A stretch of 64,000 nucleotides of DNA from Cytobacillus firmus NBRC 15306 (GTDB lineage: Bacteria; Bacillota; Bacilli; Bacillales; Cytobacillaceae), in assembly GCF_001591465.1 (NCBI RefSeq), contig NZ_BCUY01000006.1, positions 36,114 to 100,113 of the forward strand, in the 5' to 3' direction. Made by a program: the position numbers and the translations under genes. Under the pieces are notes generated by a model. That model was not told where the DNA came from. It did not search any database and saw only the letters and a list, made by a program, of their open reading frames with translations. Positions 49,071-57,995 of the stretch are shown piece after piece. Numbering within the stretch: the stretch's first letter is position 1; each line of letters starts with the position of its first letter.

Positions 49071-49679
49071 ATGTCTAATCAAAAAATCTATATACTCCTT
49101 ACGGACACCGGAACGTTATTTACGCGGCTTATTAAGCTTTACACAAAAAAGCCGTATAACCATGCTTCTATCTCACTTGATCCTGAATTAAAATAAGTGT
49201 ACAGCTTTGGCAGGAAAACGGCGAAAAATCCATTCATAGGCGGTTTTGTTCAAGAAAATATCAGAGGAGAACTATTTAGCAGCTCGAGATGTACCATCAT
49301 AAGCTGTTCAGTTACAGTTGAACAGCACAACAAGCTTAAAGAACTCATAAATAAGATAGAATCTAAAAAACAGGACTACTCCTATAATCTCCTTGGCCTT
49401 TTTGCCATCATGTTTAATAAACAACTCTCAAGAACTAATGCTTTTTTCTGCTCTCAATTTGTTGCAACTGTCTTAGAGAAATGTGATATTGTCCAATTTA
49501 CTAAACCGCCTGAGCTTATTATGCCGAATGAATTTCTGGAAATGGAAGATTTCTATGTTGTTTTTCAGGGAAGCCTGACAGAGTATTTTCTCACCGTAGA
49601 CTGCCGTGCCGTAGAAAAAAACACCTGCATTTCATCCCATGGCCAGGAAATGTACAGACAATCTATGGCTATTTCCTAA
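49071..49679 (+). pseudogene. NlpC/P60 YiiX-like cysteine peptidase gene with nonsense codon
   Basis: ATG 49071 with AAGGAGATA opens MSNQKIYILLTDTGTLFTRL, then PYNHASISLDPELK with the His of the catalytic set, but codon 42 is TAA (49194-49196). The same frame goes on as VYSFGRKTAKNPFIGGFVQE and later NAFFCSQFVATVLEKC with the Cys, to 49679. A single base change (for example GAA to TAA) explains it. Full length would be 202 residues, as in YycO/YiiX-type peptidases. A GTG at 49197 could give only a fragment without the N-terminal region. Confidence 0.75.
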
Positions 49680-49689
49680 TATGCTGCAC

Positions 49690-50568
49690 TCAATTCTGCT
49701 TCTTTTTAAACGCCAAAGGTGTCATATACATCGCATTACGGAATTTTTCAATAAAATAACTGCTGCTGTTAAAGCCTACTTTATACGCAACCTCAGTTAC
49801 ATTCGAGCCCGGCTCCTGGAGCAGGGGGAGGCTTTTTTGCAGGCGGTGCTGAATCAGGTAATTAATGGGTGTCGTCCTGAGAATCTTTTTAAAGTATCTG
49901 CAGCATTCAGAATTGCTCAGTCTGCCGGCTTTGGCAATATCACTTAGGGTGACTTTTTCAGCGAAATGCTGATGAATCCAATTCAGCATTGCCTTCATCC
50001 GCATATGCTTTTCAACTTCAGTCTGGCTGTATTCCAATTGAAATCCGTTCCTGATTAACTGCTGCCAAATGAATGTCAGCAGACTGGTTATGTTAATCTC
50101 GTAAAATGGAGGATTGTCATTAATTAATTTCTTGATTTCTATGATGCTTTCTAATATGCTTTTTCCCCAATCCTCGCTGCGGTTCAGGATGATGTATGGA
50201 AGATTTGTTGCTGATATATATGGATAAATATAACTGCTGTATAATTCCTGGGGAAGCAGGAAATGAGGGGAGACATTTAAACAAATATAAACACAATCTC
50301 CGTTTAAGTCCTCGGCCGAATGGAGACAGCCGCTATTAATGAAAATGCCTTCACCTTCTTTAACTGCCAGTTTTTCCTCATTGATTTGGACAATAGCTTC
50401 GCCTTTTACTGAAAGGATAAATTGAATCTCCTCATGCCAGTGCAAAGGGATTTTGCCTTGGATATTATCTGCAATCTTCGTTTCGTAGCAGGCGACAGGC
50501 ATCACCACCGTCCTGTGGCTCGTTAATTCCTTCAGGCGTTCATCCACTTTAAAGTCTTTAATCTGCAA
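49690..50568 (-). CDS. AraC-family regulator with N-terminal cupin
   Basis: 292 residues from TTG 50568, placed by GAGGTGG; a GTG 9 bp upstream is part of that site. Cupin sensor domain in the first 150 residues (GKIPLHWHEEIQFILSVKGE, FINSGCLHSAED). Two helix-turn-helix motifs at the end (VTLSDIAKAGRLSNSECCRY, VTEVAYKVGFNSSSYFIEKF). It is divergent from the EamA gene 105 bp away and is its likely regulator. Confidence 0.85.
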   Translation of the reverse strand: MQIKDFKVDERLKELTSHRTVVMPVACYETKIADNIQGKIPLHWHEEIQFILSVKGEAIVQINEEKLAVKEGEGIFINSGCLHSAEDLNGDCVYICLNVSPHFLLPQELYSSYIYPYISATNLPYIILNRSEDWGKSILESIIEIKKLINDNPPFYEINITSLLTFIWQQLIRNGFQLEYSQTEVEKHMRMKAMLNWIHQHFAEKVTLSDIAKAGRLSNSECCRYFKKILRTTPINYLIQHRLQKSLPLLQEPGSNVTEVAYKVGFNSSSYFIEKFRNAMYMTPLAFKKKQN

Positions 50569-50672
50569 AAAAGCCACCTCAATATTGTTATACTTTTTTA
50601 TGATATCCAGCTATTTTTATCACAGAATTTGGTTTATTATAACACTATTATTATATTTAAGGTGGAATCAAC

Positions 50673-51626
50673 ATGAAAGGACGTTCAAGGAGTACGGGTT
50701 TATTGCTTGTTATTTTTGGGGCTTCATTCTGGGGAGTTGGCGGAACAGTTGCCCAAAAGTTATTTCAGGAATTTGGAATCTCTGTTGATTGGCTTGTCAC
50801 AGCCCGGCTTCTGGTCGCAGGTGTTCTTCTTTTGGCCGTTCAATTTTTACTGAAAGATCGCTCACAGGTGTTTGGAGTGTGGAAAAATAAAAAAGCAGCT
50901 ACCATGCTTTTGATCTTTGGCCTGGCGGGAATGCTGGCCGTACAGTACACCTATATGGCTTCCATTCATCATGGCAATGCGGCTGTTGCCACGCTGCTTC
51001 AATATCTGGCACCAGCTATGATTATCATTTATCTGGTCCTGCGTAAGCAAACGGTGTTTACAAGACAGGATTTGGTGACCGTGTCCCTTGCTTTAGCGGG
51101 GTGCTTTCTTCTATTGACAAATGGTTCTGTTTCTCAGCTGTCCGTACCATCACCTGCGATTGTATGGGGAGTTCTGTCCGGTGTGGCACTGGCGTTTTAT
51201 ACGTTGTATGCCGTCCCGCTGCTCAAGGAATATGATTCCCTTGTCGTGGTTGGCTGGGCGATGGTGATTGGCGGATTTGCATTGAGTTTCATCCATCCCC
51301 CATGGCAAATGGATTTTGGCAGCTTAACGGCTGAAGGTTTCCTTTACTTGGTCTTCGTTATTATTTTTGGAACGATGCTTGCCTTCTGGTTCTATATTGA
51401 AAGTCTCCAAACGCTGTCTCCAACGGAAACCAGTCTTTTAAGCAGCCTCGAGCCGCTAGCCGCTGTATTTACTACGGTTATCTGGCTGAACGAACCATTC
51501 GGACTATATCAATGTGCTGGTACTGCCTGTATCTTTGGCATGATTCTGCTGCTGGCTTTGAGTAAGAAAAAACCGGCAAAAACCAGTGTTTCTGCCGAAA
51601 ATGAAGAACCATTAAGAGTGAGCTGA
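50673..51626 (+). CDS. EamA-family transporter
   Basis: 317 residues, ten membrane helices in two EamA repeats ([39 protein letters not shown] in the first; [19 protein letters not shown] in the second). Resembles carboxylate/amino-acid exporters of the RhaT/YdcZ group. AAGGTGG site. Probably controlled by the adjacent AraC-type regulator. Confidence 0.87.
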   Translation: MKGRSRSTGLLLVIFGASFWGVGGTVAQKLFQEFGISVDWLVTARLLVAGVLLLAVQFLLKDRSQVFGVWKNKKAATMLLIFGLAGMLAVQYTYMASIHHGNAAVATLLQYLAPAMIIIYLVLRKQTVFTRQDLVTVSLALAGCFLLLTNGSVSQLSVPSPAIVWGVLSGVALAFYTLYAVPLLKEYDSLVVVGWAMVIGGFALSFIHPPWQMDFGSLTAEGFLYLVFVIIFGTMLAFWFYIESLQTLSPTETSLLSSLEPLAAVFTTVIWLNEPFGLYQCAGTACIFGMILLLALSKKKPAKTSVSAENEEPLRVS

Positions 51627-51628
51627 GA

Positions 51629-51659
51629 GCCAGTCCCTTTTGCAGGGGCTGGTTTTTTC
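51629..51659 (+). terminator. Terminator after the EamA gene
   Basis: Stem AGCCAGTCCC / GGGGCTGG with T run. Confidence 0.82.
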
Positions 51660-51710
51660 TTGCTTAGGCCTGTGTGCGGCAGGACATGATTTCTTTGAGG
51701 AAATTTGGTA

Positions 51711-51825
51711 TTCGCTCATAAACCGAAGGAAATCGCTCATAAAATAAGTTTTTCGCTCATAATCCAAAGAAAATCGCTCATAAAATTAAATTTTCGCTCA
51801 TAAAAAACAAAAATCGCTCATAACC
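51711..51825. repeat. Tandem TCGCTCATAA array, about 20.5-bp unit
   Basis: TCGCTCATAA cores have their CG at about 51713, 51734, 51754, 51775, 51795 and 51815 (spacing 21, 20, 21, 20, 20). Cores alternate between AAATCGCTC and TTTTCGCTC contexts, so the real unit is a 41-bp dimer. The remainder of 51660-51946 is the promoter region of the LLM gene. Confidence 0.8.
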
Positions 51826-51946
51826 ACTGCCATTTCAAATTTTAATAAATTCTCCGCTGTAATTTTGCCCACACTAAGCATTATATTTTCCTAAATTTAT
51901 TTCGGTTGTTAAAATAAAGTCAATTCTTCATGAAGGAGATTATAAA

Positions 51947-52948
51947 ATGACCAATATACAAATACCTGTTTCTGTTTTAAACCTTGCCCCGATACGGGAG
52001 GGGAAGGACAGCAGGCAGGCCATCGAAGATCTTGTTGATCTGGCTCAGGCAACAGAGGAGATGGGCTACAAACGCTATTGGATAGCGGAGCACCATAACA
52101 CCCCGACACTGGTAAGTTCTGCCACGGCTATTTTAATAAAACATGCATTGGAGCATACTAAAACGATTCGCATAGGCTCCGGCGGAATAATGCTGCCGAA
52201 CCATGCGCCATTAGTGGTTGCCGAGCAATTCGGCACCATGGCAACCATTTATCCGGATCGGGTCGACTTGGGTCTCGGCAGGGCACCTGGCACGGATATG
52301 ATGACGGCTAATGCGCTTCGCCGTTCAAAAAATGATTCTGTTTATACATTTCCTGAGGATGTGAAGCAGCTGCTGACATACTTTGGCCCTTTAGAGGAGC
52401 AGAGTTATGTAAAAGCACACCCGGGGGTTGAGACGAACATTCCTATTTATATTCTTGGTTCTTCGACAGATTCAGCGTATTTAGCTGCTGAGCTGGGGCT
52501 TCCATATGTGTTTGCTTCACACTTTGCTCCAAGGTGGATGGAGGACGCCATCCGGATCTACCGTGCCAACTTTAAGCCTTCACAATATCTGGATAAGCCA
52601 TATATGATGATCTGCTTAAATGTCATTGCTGCAGAAACGGATGAGGAAGCTGAATTCCTGTCAACCACGATGAAACAGTTTTTCCTGAATGTTGTCAGAG
52701 GAACTTCCATGAAATTGAGTCCTCCGGTCGAGGATCTGGACTCTATCTGGAACCCAATGGAGAAGGAAGCGGCTGAGGGGATGTCGAGAGTCACCTTGAT
52801 GGGCAGCAAAGAAACAGTCAAAGGGCAGCTGGAGCAGTTCCAGAGTATGTATAATGTGGACGAAATCATGGCGGTTTCTTATATTTATGATGAAGAAAAA
52901 CAAAAACGTTCTTATGAAATATTGAAAGAAATAACAGACGGCAATTGA
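51947..52948 (+). CDS. LLM-class flavin-dependent oxidoreductase
   Basis: 333 residues, bacterial luciferase-like TIM barrel: [17 protein letters not shown] near residue 40, [20 protein letters not shown] near residue 85, [13 protein letters not shown] near residue 110. These FMN/F420-type enzymes oxidise varied substrates; members of this subgroup (YwcH-like) have no fixed function. AAGGAG site; terminator right after. Confidence 0.85.
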   Translation: MTNIQIPVSVLNLAPIREGKDSRQAIEDLVDLAQATEEMGYKRYWIAEHHNTPTLVSSATAILIKHALEHTKTIRIGSGGIMLPNHAPLVVAEQFGTMATIYPDRVDLGLGRAPGTDMMTANALRRSKNDSVYTFPEDVKQLLTYFGPLEEQSYVKAHPGVETNIPIYILGSSTDSAYLAAELGLPYVFASHFAPRWMEDAIRIYRANFKPSQYLDKPYMMICLNVIAAETDEEAEFLSTTMKQFFLNVVRGTSMKLSPPVEDLDSIWNPMEKEAAEGMSRVTLMGSKETVKGQLEQFQSMYNVDEIMAVSYIYDEEKQKRSYEILKEITDGN

Positions 52949-52972
52949 GCGGGGAAATATTCCCCGCTTTTC
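52948..52972 (+). terminator. Terminator after the LLM oxidoreductase gene
   Basis: Perfect stem AGCGGGGAA / TTCCCCGCT with TTT tail, overlapping the stop codon. Confidence 0.85.
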
Positions 52973-53007
52973 ATTTGTATTTTGTTAAAGTTTTAAACTG
53001 CAATAAC

Positions 53008-53129
53008 TGTCTAGCTCCAGCGCCTACCCCCTCGAGGTCACAAGCCAATCCTCCCAAAAAGGCAAAGAACGCCTTCCTGTGAGGCTCGGCTTGTGCTTGT
53101 CGGGGGTGGGCAAGGCGCTTCCGCTTTTC
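53008..53129. repeat. Bacillaceae TGTCTAGCTCCAGCGCC repeat
   Basis: GC-rich palindromic element from TGTCTAGCTCCAGCGCC to GGCGCTTCCGCTTTTCA with inner CCTCGAGGTCACAAGCC and GGCTCGGCTTGTG. I recognise it as an element found in many copies in Bacillus-type genomes. It fills most of the gap between convergent genes. Confidence 0.85.
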
Positions 53130-53217
53130 ATATTTCTCGGGAAAGCGCAGGATTAGACTTTTCTTGCGTTTAAAGGTCGCATCATGGCTTTTATTGCCGA
53201 AAAATGAAATCCCTTCC

Positions 53218-53943
53218 TTAGTCTATGGCTTGCTGTTTGTAAAGGGCAGGATTGGCTGCTGTATTCAAACTCTGTGCAGACGCCCACAAATTCGCCAGGA
53301 ACCGCGGCATCATCTGCTGTGAAGGAAGAATGCCATATCTTGAAAAGTAAACAAACAGTTTCAAATATGTTCTAGCATTATTCGGCAGGTGAATTTCCCT
53401 GGCGTAGTATTCATTTTCCGTATAGGTTGCAAAAGAACGGGTTTCAAAGCCGGCAATAAACCGGGTGATCTCTCCGTTATATTCATTTTGAATGTAATGG
53501 ATCCGTTTTATTATTGTGGGGTCATCAGAGCCATCATAATTAGCAAGCCTTGCCTGCCGGGATGCTGGGACAGATGACAGGTTATCTGTAAGAGCAAGTG
53601 CATGTCCGTACGCTTTGTCATGACCCTCATAAAGAGGCTTGATATCGGCATTCTCCATTAAATCCACTAAACGCAATTCCTCATTTTCCAAATAAGGCGG
53701 CCTGAAAATCTGTCTGGAAAGCTTAAGCTCATCAAGTGAATCGCATACGAATGAAGTGAAAAAATACCACTGCCCATTGTCATCCAGGCTGATATTATAA
53801 TCCTTCCCATCTTTTTCAATCCGGTAATCAATAAAGCGGTCTTTGCGGTCGAAGGTAAAATCAAATTGTTCTTTTTCTGCTGGATTAAATCCATATGGAG
53901 TTTGAATCGGTACACAGATTTCTGAGAAGTATTGACTTTTCAT
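53218..53943 (-). CDS. Hypothetical protein
   Basis: 241 residues from ATG 53943, placed by AAGGTGTGGAT; a longer frame upstream has no site. The N-terminal half is predicted beta-rich (FDFTFDRKDRFIDYRIEKDG, DNGQWYFFTSFVCDS); the C-terminal part is helical (TYLKLFVYFSRYGILPSQQM). No signal peptide or membrane helix. I do not recognise the family, and the neighbours give no clue. Confidence 0.6.
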   Translation of the reverse strand: MKSQYFSEICVPIQTPYGFNPAEKEQFDFTFDRKDRFIDYRIEKDGKDYNISLDDNGQWYFFTSFVCDSLDELKLSRQIFRPPYLENEELRLVDLMENADIKPLYEGHDKAYGHALALTDNLSSVPASRQARLANYDGSDDPTIIKRIHYIQNEYNGEITRFIAGFETRSFATYTENEYYAREIHLPNNARTYLKLFVYFSRYGILPSQQMMPRFLANLWASAQSLNTAANPALYKQQAID

Positions 53944-54085
53944 GCTGATCCACACCTTACATTTCTTTATTCGTTTTCCCTGCTTTAGAAAATACCCTGC
54001 AGATTTCTTTATCATGCCAAAAAGAGAGGATAATTTTCTTTAGTTATACAAAAATAATAAAAATCGAATGGAAAGGACATTGAGT

Positions 54086-55090
54086 ATGAAAAAATGCATT
54101 TTTCTTTTCCTCAGTCTCGCAGTGTTCTGGCAATTGAATTGGAGCGGTGCACATGCCGAAAACAATCCCCGCAATATTTATGATGTAAAGAAGGGGGATA
54201 CCCTGACATTGATTGCAAAAAAATATGGATCAACAGCCGCGGACTTAAAACTATTTAACGGCCTGCAGTCAGACAGGCTTTTGGTCGGGCAAAAGCTGCG
54301 TGTCCCGATTATGTACAAAGTGGCACCCGGAGATACACTCTGGAAGCTGGCAGAAAAATATGATTCAAGTGTCCCGATTATTAAGACAGCAAATGGACTA
54401 TCCTCCAATGCTATAAATGCCGGGCAGAAATTGAAAATTATTCCAAAGAAATTAGTAATGGATGGTAAGTTTGTCCTCATGACCAGAGAGGAGTTTCGGG
54501 ATTGGATTTTCAATCAGAAATTCACGAGAAAAGTGGCCAAGGTTCAGCAGCATCACACCTATCAGCCATCATATAAACAGTTCAATGGTACAAATCATTT
54601 TGCGCTCATGAAGGGGATGGAGGAGTATCATGTAGGCGGGATGAAGTGGAGCATGATCAGCCAGCAGCTGACTACTTTCCCTGATGGAAAAGTGGCTGTG
54701 GGAAGGCCGTTTGATGTAGCTCCTGAAGGATCATTCGGCCTGCAGAATAAAGAAGTCATGCACAAGATCGAAGCAGATGCGATAGCGATCGAAAATCTTG
54801 GTGATTTTGACTCCAATCAAATGACTGCTGAACAAAAAGATACGATTGTGACCGTTACAGCTCTCCTGATGCTGAAATATGGCCTGGCGCCATCCATTGA
54901 CAGCATCACCTATCACCATTGGTGGGATATAAACTCAGGTGAAAGGGTGCTGGATAACAGCCATGGGCATGCCGTAAAAACCTGTCCCGGGACTGAATTT
55001 TTTGGCGGGAATTCTACTGCTAGCGCTAAGAATAACTTTTATCCTCTGGTCAGGAAAAAAATGCAGGAGATCAGAGCAAGCCTGCATTAA
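54086..55090 (+). CDS. LysM-containing N-acetylmuramoyl-L-alanine amidase
   Basis: 334 residues from ATG 54086 (AAAGGA 10 bp before). Signal peptide MKKCIFLFLSLAVFWQLN ending near AHA. Two LysM cell-wall-binding repeats at about residues 35-80 (VKKGDTLTLIAKKYGSTAAD) and 83-125 (VAPGDTLWKLAEKYDSSV). The amidase_2/PGRP-like catalytic domain (residues 150-325) has HHTYQPSYKQF and GHAVKTCPGTEFFGG with zinc ligands. Secreted enzyme cutting the peptide from muramic acid, in wall turnover or spore release. Confidence 0.85.
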   Translation: MKKCIFLFLSLAVFWQLNWSGAHAENNPRNIYDVKKGDTLTLIAKKYGSTAADLKLFNGLQSDRLLVGQKLRVPIMYKVAPGDTLWKLAEKYDSSVPIIKTANGLSSNAINAGQKLKIIPKKLVMDGKFVLMTREEFRDWIFNQKFTRKVAKVQQHHTYQPSYKQFNGTNHFALMKGMEEYHVGGMKWSMISQQLTTFPDGKVAVGRPFDVAPEGSFGLQNKEVMHKIEADAIAIENLGDFDSNQMTAEQKDTIVTVTALLMLKYGLAPSIDSITYHHWWDINSGERVLDNSHGHAVKTCPGTEFFGGNSTASAKNNFYPLVRKKMQEIRASLH

Positions 55091-55094
55091 CAGG

Positions 55095-55124
55095 AAAAAC
55101 CCGCAGACAAGGTGCGGGTTTTTC
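55095..55124. terminator. Bidirectional terminator between convergent genes
   Basis: 11-bp stem AAAAACCCGCA / TGCGGGTTTTT with A and T runs on each side. Confidence 0.88.
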
Positions 55125-55349
55125 TCATCGCTTCTTCTTTTTCTTTTTATCATCCTCTGCTGCAAGCTTCGCTTTGTTTACACTTTCAAGCTCTACCTGT
55201 ACATGAATTTTACTTTCCTCTACTGCCATTACACTGGTTACTTTGCCTTTGCGCCCTTTAATTCTGACCTCTTCTCCTTCATTTGGAACACTTTTACGAA
55301 GCTGATTTAATAAAACATTTTTCCCATCAAGATAATACACCGTAAACAT
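55125..55349 (-). CDS. Small basic protein with lysine-rich tail
   Basis: 74 residues from ATG 55349; an ATG two codons earlier is only 1 bp from the AAAGGTGA site. Begins MFTVYYLDGKNVLLNQLRKS, followed by VRIKGRKGKVTSVM, a KOW-like beta segment, and ends DDKKKKKKR. It may bind nucleic acid, but no family is recognised. Confidence 0.55.
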   Translation of the reverse strand: MFTVYYLDGKNVLLNQLRKSVPNEGEEVRIKGRKGKVTSVMAVEESKIHVQVELESVNKAKLAAEDDKKKKKKR

Positions 55350-55490
55350 TTTCATCTCACCTTTGTCTATGGAATGTGGTACAAGTTCCTGCACCATTTC
55401 TATAAAATATAGACTTAGGGATAAAAATAGACCCGTTTTTTTAAAAAAGATTGCGAGTATTTGTTCCGTTTAGTAGCAAAGAACCGCATT

Positions 55491-55637
55491 ATGCATGCAA
55501 CTGTAAAGGTTGGGGAGAACGAACTTATGTTTAGCGATACATTCCCTGGGCAGAATCATCAACTAGGCAATCAGGTGACCATTCGTCTTTCAACATCAGA
55601 TCCTGAAAAATCGAAGATCTATGGTTCGCTGCTTTGA
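55491..55637 (+). pseudogene. Fragment of a PhnB-like VOC protein
   Basis: 49 codons reading MHATVKVGENELMFSDTFPG, then VTIRLSTSDPEKSK before a stop. This matches the middle of PhnB/VOC proteins (about 140 residues), so both ends are missing. No ribosome site. The rest of 55350-55765 shows nothing else recognisable. Confidence 0.55.
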
Positions 55638-55765
55638 TGCATATCCACTATAGAGTTGGCTTCTTTATACTCCGACGCTGGTACTGCCGCTCGTCAATCC
55701 ATAACTTCGTACCCATTAGCTAGTTATTGAATATAATTTATCATACGTCAGCTAAGGAGTATGTT

Positions 55766-56347
55766 ATGGACAATCAACTAAAAGAGATCATCGGAGCCGC
55801 TTTAGCTGCCATTGGTACGATCATTTCAGCTGTCTCAACCATACCCGCAAAGTCAAAAAAAATGGAAAAACTATTTGATGGCCTTGATATTGTGGGGAAT
55901 AGCCTCCAGGCAACCGGAAGTGCCCTCGAAGCAGAAGGTCGGGGTGAACCGTCTCTCGAAAGGGCCGGCAATGAGATACAGGCTATTGGAAACATTACAG
56001 TCATTGCTGGATTAACTTTAGATTTAGAGGAAGAAAATGAAGATAAATTAGTGATTGCAGGGAACTGGATTCAGGCGCTTGGCGGGGCCGCAGCACTTGG
56101 AGACGAATTTGAAGATCCCACTGCAGCAGGTCAGCTTTTTAATATATACGGCAACCTGCTTCAGGCGATTGGCAATTCCCTGCAGGCAATTGGGGGGACT
56201 ATAAATCTCAGGGAAAAAGAGAGGGGAGAATCGGGAAATAGTGCAAATAATATTATTGCCGCAGGAAGCTGGATACAGGCAGTTGGTTCTGTTTTATCAC
56301 TAATTGGCCAGCTTCAAGAGGAGAGTCAGGAGACTTCTTCTAGCTGA
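55766..56347 (+). CDS. DUF6944-like repetitive hydrophobic protein
   Basis: 193 residues from ATG 55766 (AAGGAG 8 bp before). The chain consists of repeated G-N/S-x-[IL]-Q-A-[IVL/T]-G modules: VGNSLQATGSALEAEG, AGNEIQAIGNITVIAG, AGNWIQALGGAAALG, YGNLLQAIGNSLQAIGG, AGSWIQAVGSVLSLIG. They probably form stacked amphipathic helices. Bacillus proteins of this build are labelled DUF6944 repetitive proteins; the role is unknown. A second member follows. Confidence 0.7.
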   Translation: MDNQLKEIIGAALAAIGTIISAVSTIPAKSKKMEKLFDGLDIVGNSLQATGSALEAEGRGEPSLERAGNEIQAIGNITVIAGLTLDLEEENEDKLVIAGNWIQALGGAAALGDEFEDPTAAGQLFNIYGNLLQAIGNSLQAIGGTINLREKERGESGNSANNIIAAGSWIQAVGSVLSLIGQLQEESQETSSS

Positions 56348-56455
56348 AGGAAATGACACAGATAATTATATGGATTAATCGGAAGCTTTAGGCAGGCGGC
56401 AATTCCATCAACACGGCTGCAAACAATAATCGAAATTCAAAATCCATCTGTTTCT

Positions 56456-56728
56456 GTGTCAGGCTTTAATTCACTTGGCAGTACTATTCAATCCATGGGT
56501 GCAGCATTGGAAGCTGCAGGAGTTGAAAACAGTGAAAACAATATGCTCAGCAATCTCGACACTCGGGGTTACTCATTAATTTCGGCATCGGCAATCCTCG
56601 GCGCTATAGGAATTCTTATAGAAGATGAAATGAGCATACAAAAAAGACTGCTTCTGGCAGCAGGGGGATGGCTGGAAATCATTGGTGCGATTCATGGGGC
56701 ATATGTAATCATTCAGGCAGCTGAATAA
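56456..56728 (+). CDS. Second DUF6944-like protein, possibly frameshifted at its 5' end
   Basis: 90 residues from GTG 56456: LGSTIQSMGAALEAAGVE, then ILGAIGILIEDEMS, LLAAGGWLEIIGAI, the same G-x-x-I/L-x-x-x-G modules as the gene upstream. The frame is open upstream with QAAIPSTRLQTIIEIQNPS back to about 56372. An ATG at 56353 would join it if one base in ATAATTATATGG were removed. The GTG lacks a good ribosome site. So the intact gene is probably 56353-56728 with a 1-nt insertion. Confidence 0.5.
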   Translation: MSGFNSLGSTIQSMGAALEAAGVENSENNMLSNLDTRGYSLISASAILGAIGILIEDEMSIQKRLLLAAGGWLEIIGAIHGAYVIIQAAE

Positions 56729-56908
56729 GCTGCAAATTTTGTAAAAAAAGAGAAAAAGGTTGGTTATTATTGTGATATCGTTTGATATTCGTCGGATAGC
56801 AATATGCTAGCAAGTGATAAAAATGTGCTAATACGTCGGATCCTGCCAAATTTCAAGCCGAAAAATAACCTGGAATTATATTTTTCCGGGCTATCCTTCA
56901 AGCTTTCA

Positions 56909-57988
56909 TTAAAAGGCCTCAAACAAAATAGCAGCACCGACGCCGCCTCCGCTTCCAATGGCAGCTAGTACATATTTGCAGGAACGTCTTCTCTGCACTT
57001 CATAAAATAACTTTGTTGCCATCACAGCACCTGAGGCTCCATATGGGTGGCCAATTGTTAAAGCCCCTCCGTTGACGTTCAGTTTTTCATATGGAATGGA
57101 AAGCTCATTGGTGCAAGCTGTAATTTTTGAAGCGAATGCTTCATTAATTTCGAATAAATCGATATCGTCGATTGTTAAATAATTTCTTTCCAGTATAGCT
57201 TGGATTGCCGGAACAGGGGCAATGCCCGGATAGTTGGGATGTACACCGGATACTTCACTATCGGCAAATCGAAGGATGGGCCTGTATCCATAATTAATTG
57301 CTGTTTCTTCCTCCATCACCAGCACAGCAGATGCCCCGTCATGGATGCCGCAGCTATTAGCTGCTGTAACTGTTCCATCCTTTTTAAATATTGGCTTGGC
57401 ACGTTTTAAAAGAGTATCCATTTTTCTTTTTTTGAAAAATTCTTCATCATGTGAATGGTTTCCAAATGGAATCAGCTCGTCTGCCAGGATTCCATTTTCA
57501 AAAGCTTTCCAGCTCCGTTCATAGCTTAATTGCGCATATGCATCCTGACTTTCCCTTGATATGCTGTATTTCTGGGCTGCATTTTCCGCTGCTGCACCCA
57601 TATCCGGGTCTCCAATTTTGTCGGGGGAGAAGCGGGCTCTTTTGGAAAATGGGGAAGTGCTGGCACTTTCCGTACCACCTGCTATATAACAAGTACCCGC
57701 ACCTCCCTGGATAAGATAGCATGCCAGCCGAATGGCTTCAAGACCCGCACTGCATTGCCTGTCCAGGGTTAAACCCGGAACGGACAGAGGGAGTCCTGCT
57801 TCCAATGCAGACAAGCGGGCTACATTTCCGCCAGGTCCCACGACATTGCCCAAAATGACATCATCAATTTTTTCTTCCAGGCCTTCAGCCAGATAATTTA
57901 GCAACGGGGCAGCAAGTTTAAAAGGCTCGAAGTCCTTCAGCATGCCATTTACTTTTCCAATTGGCGTTCTTTTTGCTTTTACAATCAC
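56909..57988 (-). CDS. yhfS: Thiolase-family acyltransferase (YhfS type)
   Basis: 359 residues from GTG 57988. A better placed start is ATT at 58000, 6 bp after AAGGTGATC, which would add MKRA before VIVKAKRTPIG and overlap the ligase stop. The nucleophilic cysteine is in LTLDRQCSAGLEAI (Cys79) and the His is in ALTIGHPYGASG. The usual second cysteine motif C-x-G-G-G-x-G near the end reads GSGGGVG, so that Cys is Gly. Thiolases make or cleave 3-ketoacyl-CoA. It is the last gene of a bioY-yhfT-yhfS operon behind a BirA operator, as in B. subtilis. Confidence 0.85.
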   Translation of the reverse strand: MIVKAKRTPIGKVNGMLKDFEPFKLAAPLLNYLAEGLEEKIDDVILGNVVGPGGNVARLSALEAGLPLSVPGLTLDRQCSAGLEAIRLACYLIQGGAGTCYIAGGTESASTSPFSKRARFSPDKIGDPDMGAAAENAAQKYSISRESQDAYAQLSYERSWKAFENGILADELIPFGNHSHDEEFFKKRKMDTLLKRAKPIFKKDGTVTAANSCGIHDGASAVLVMEEETAINYGYRPILRFADSEVSGVHPNYPGIAPVPAIQAILERNYLTIDDIDLFEINEAFASKITACTNELSIPYEKLNVNGGALTIGHPYGASGAVMATKLFYEVQRRRSCKYVLAAIGSGGGVGAAILFEAF

Positions 57989-57995
57989 GGCTCTC

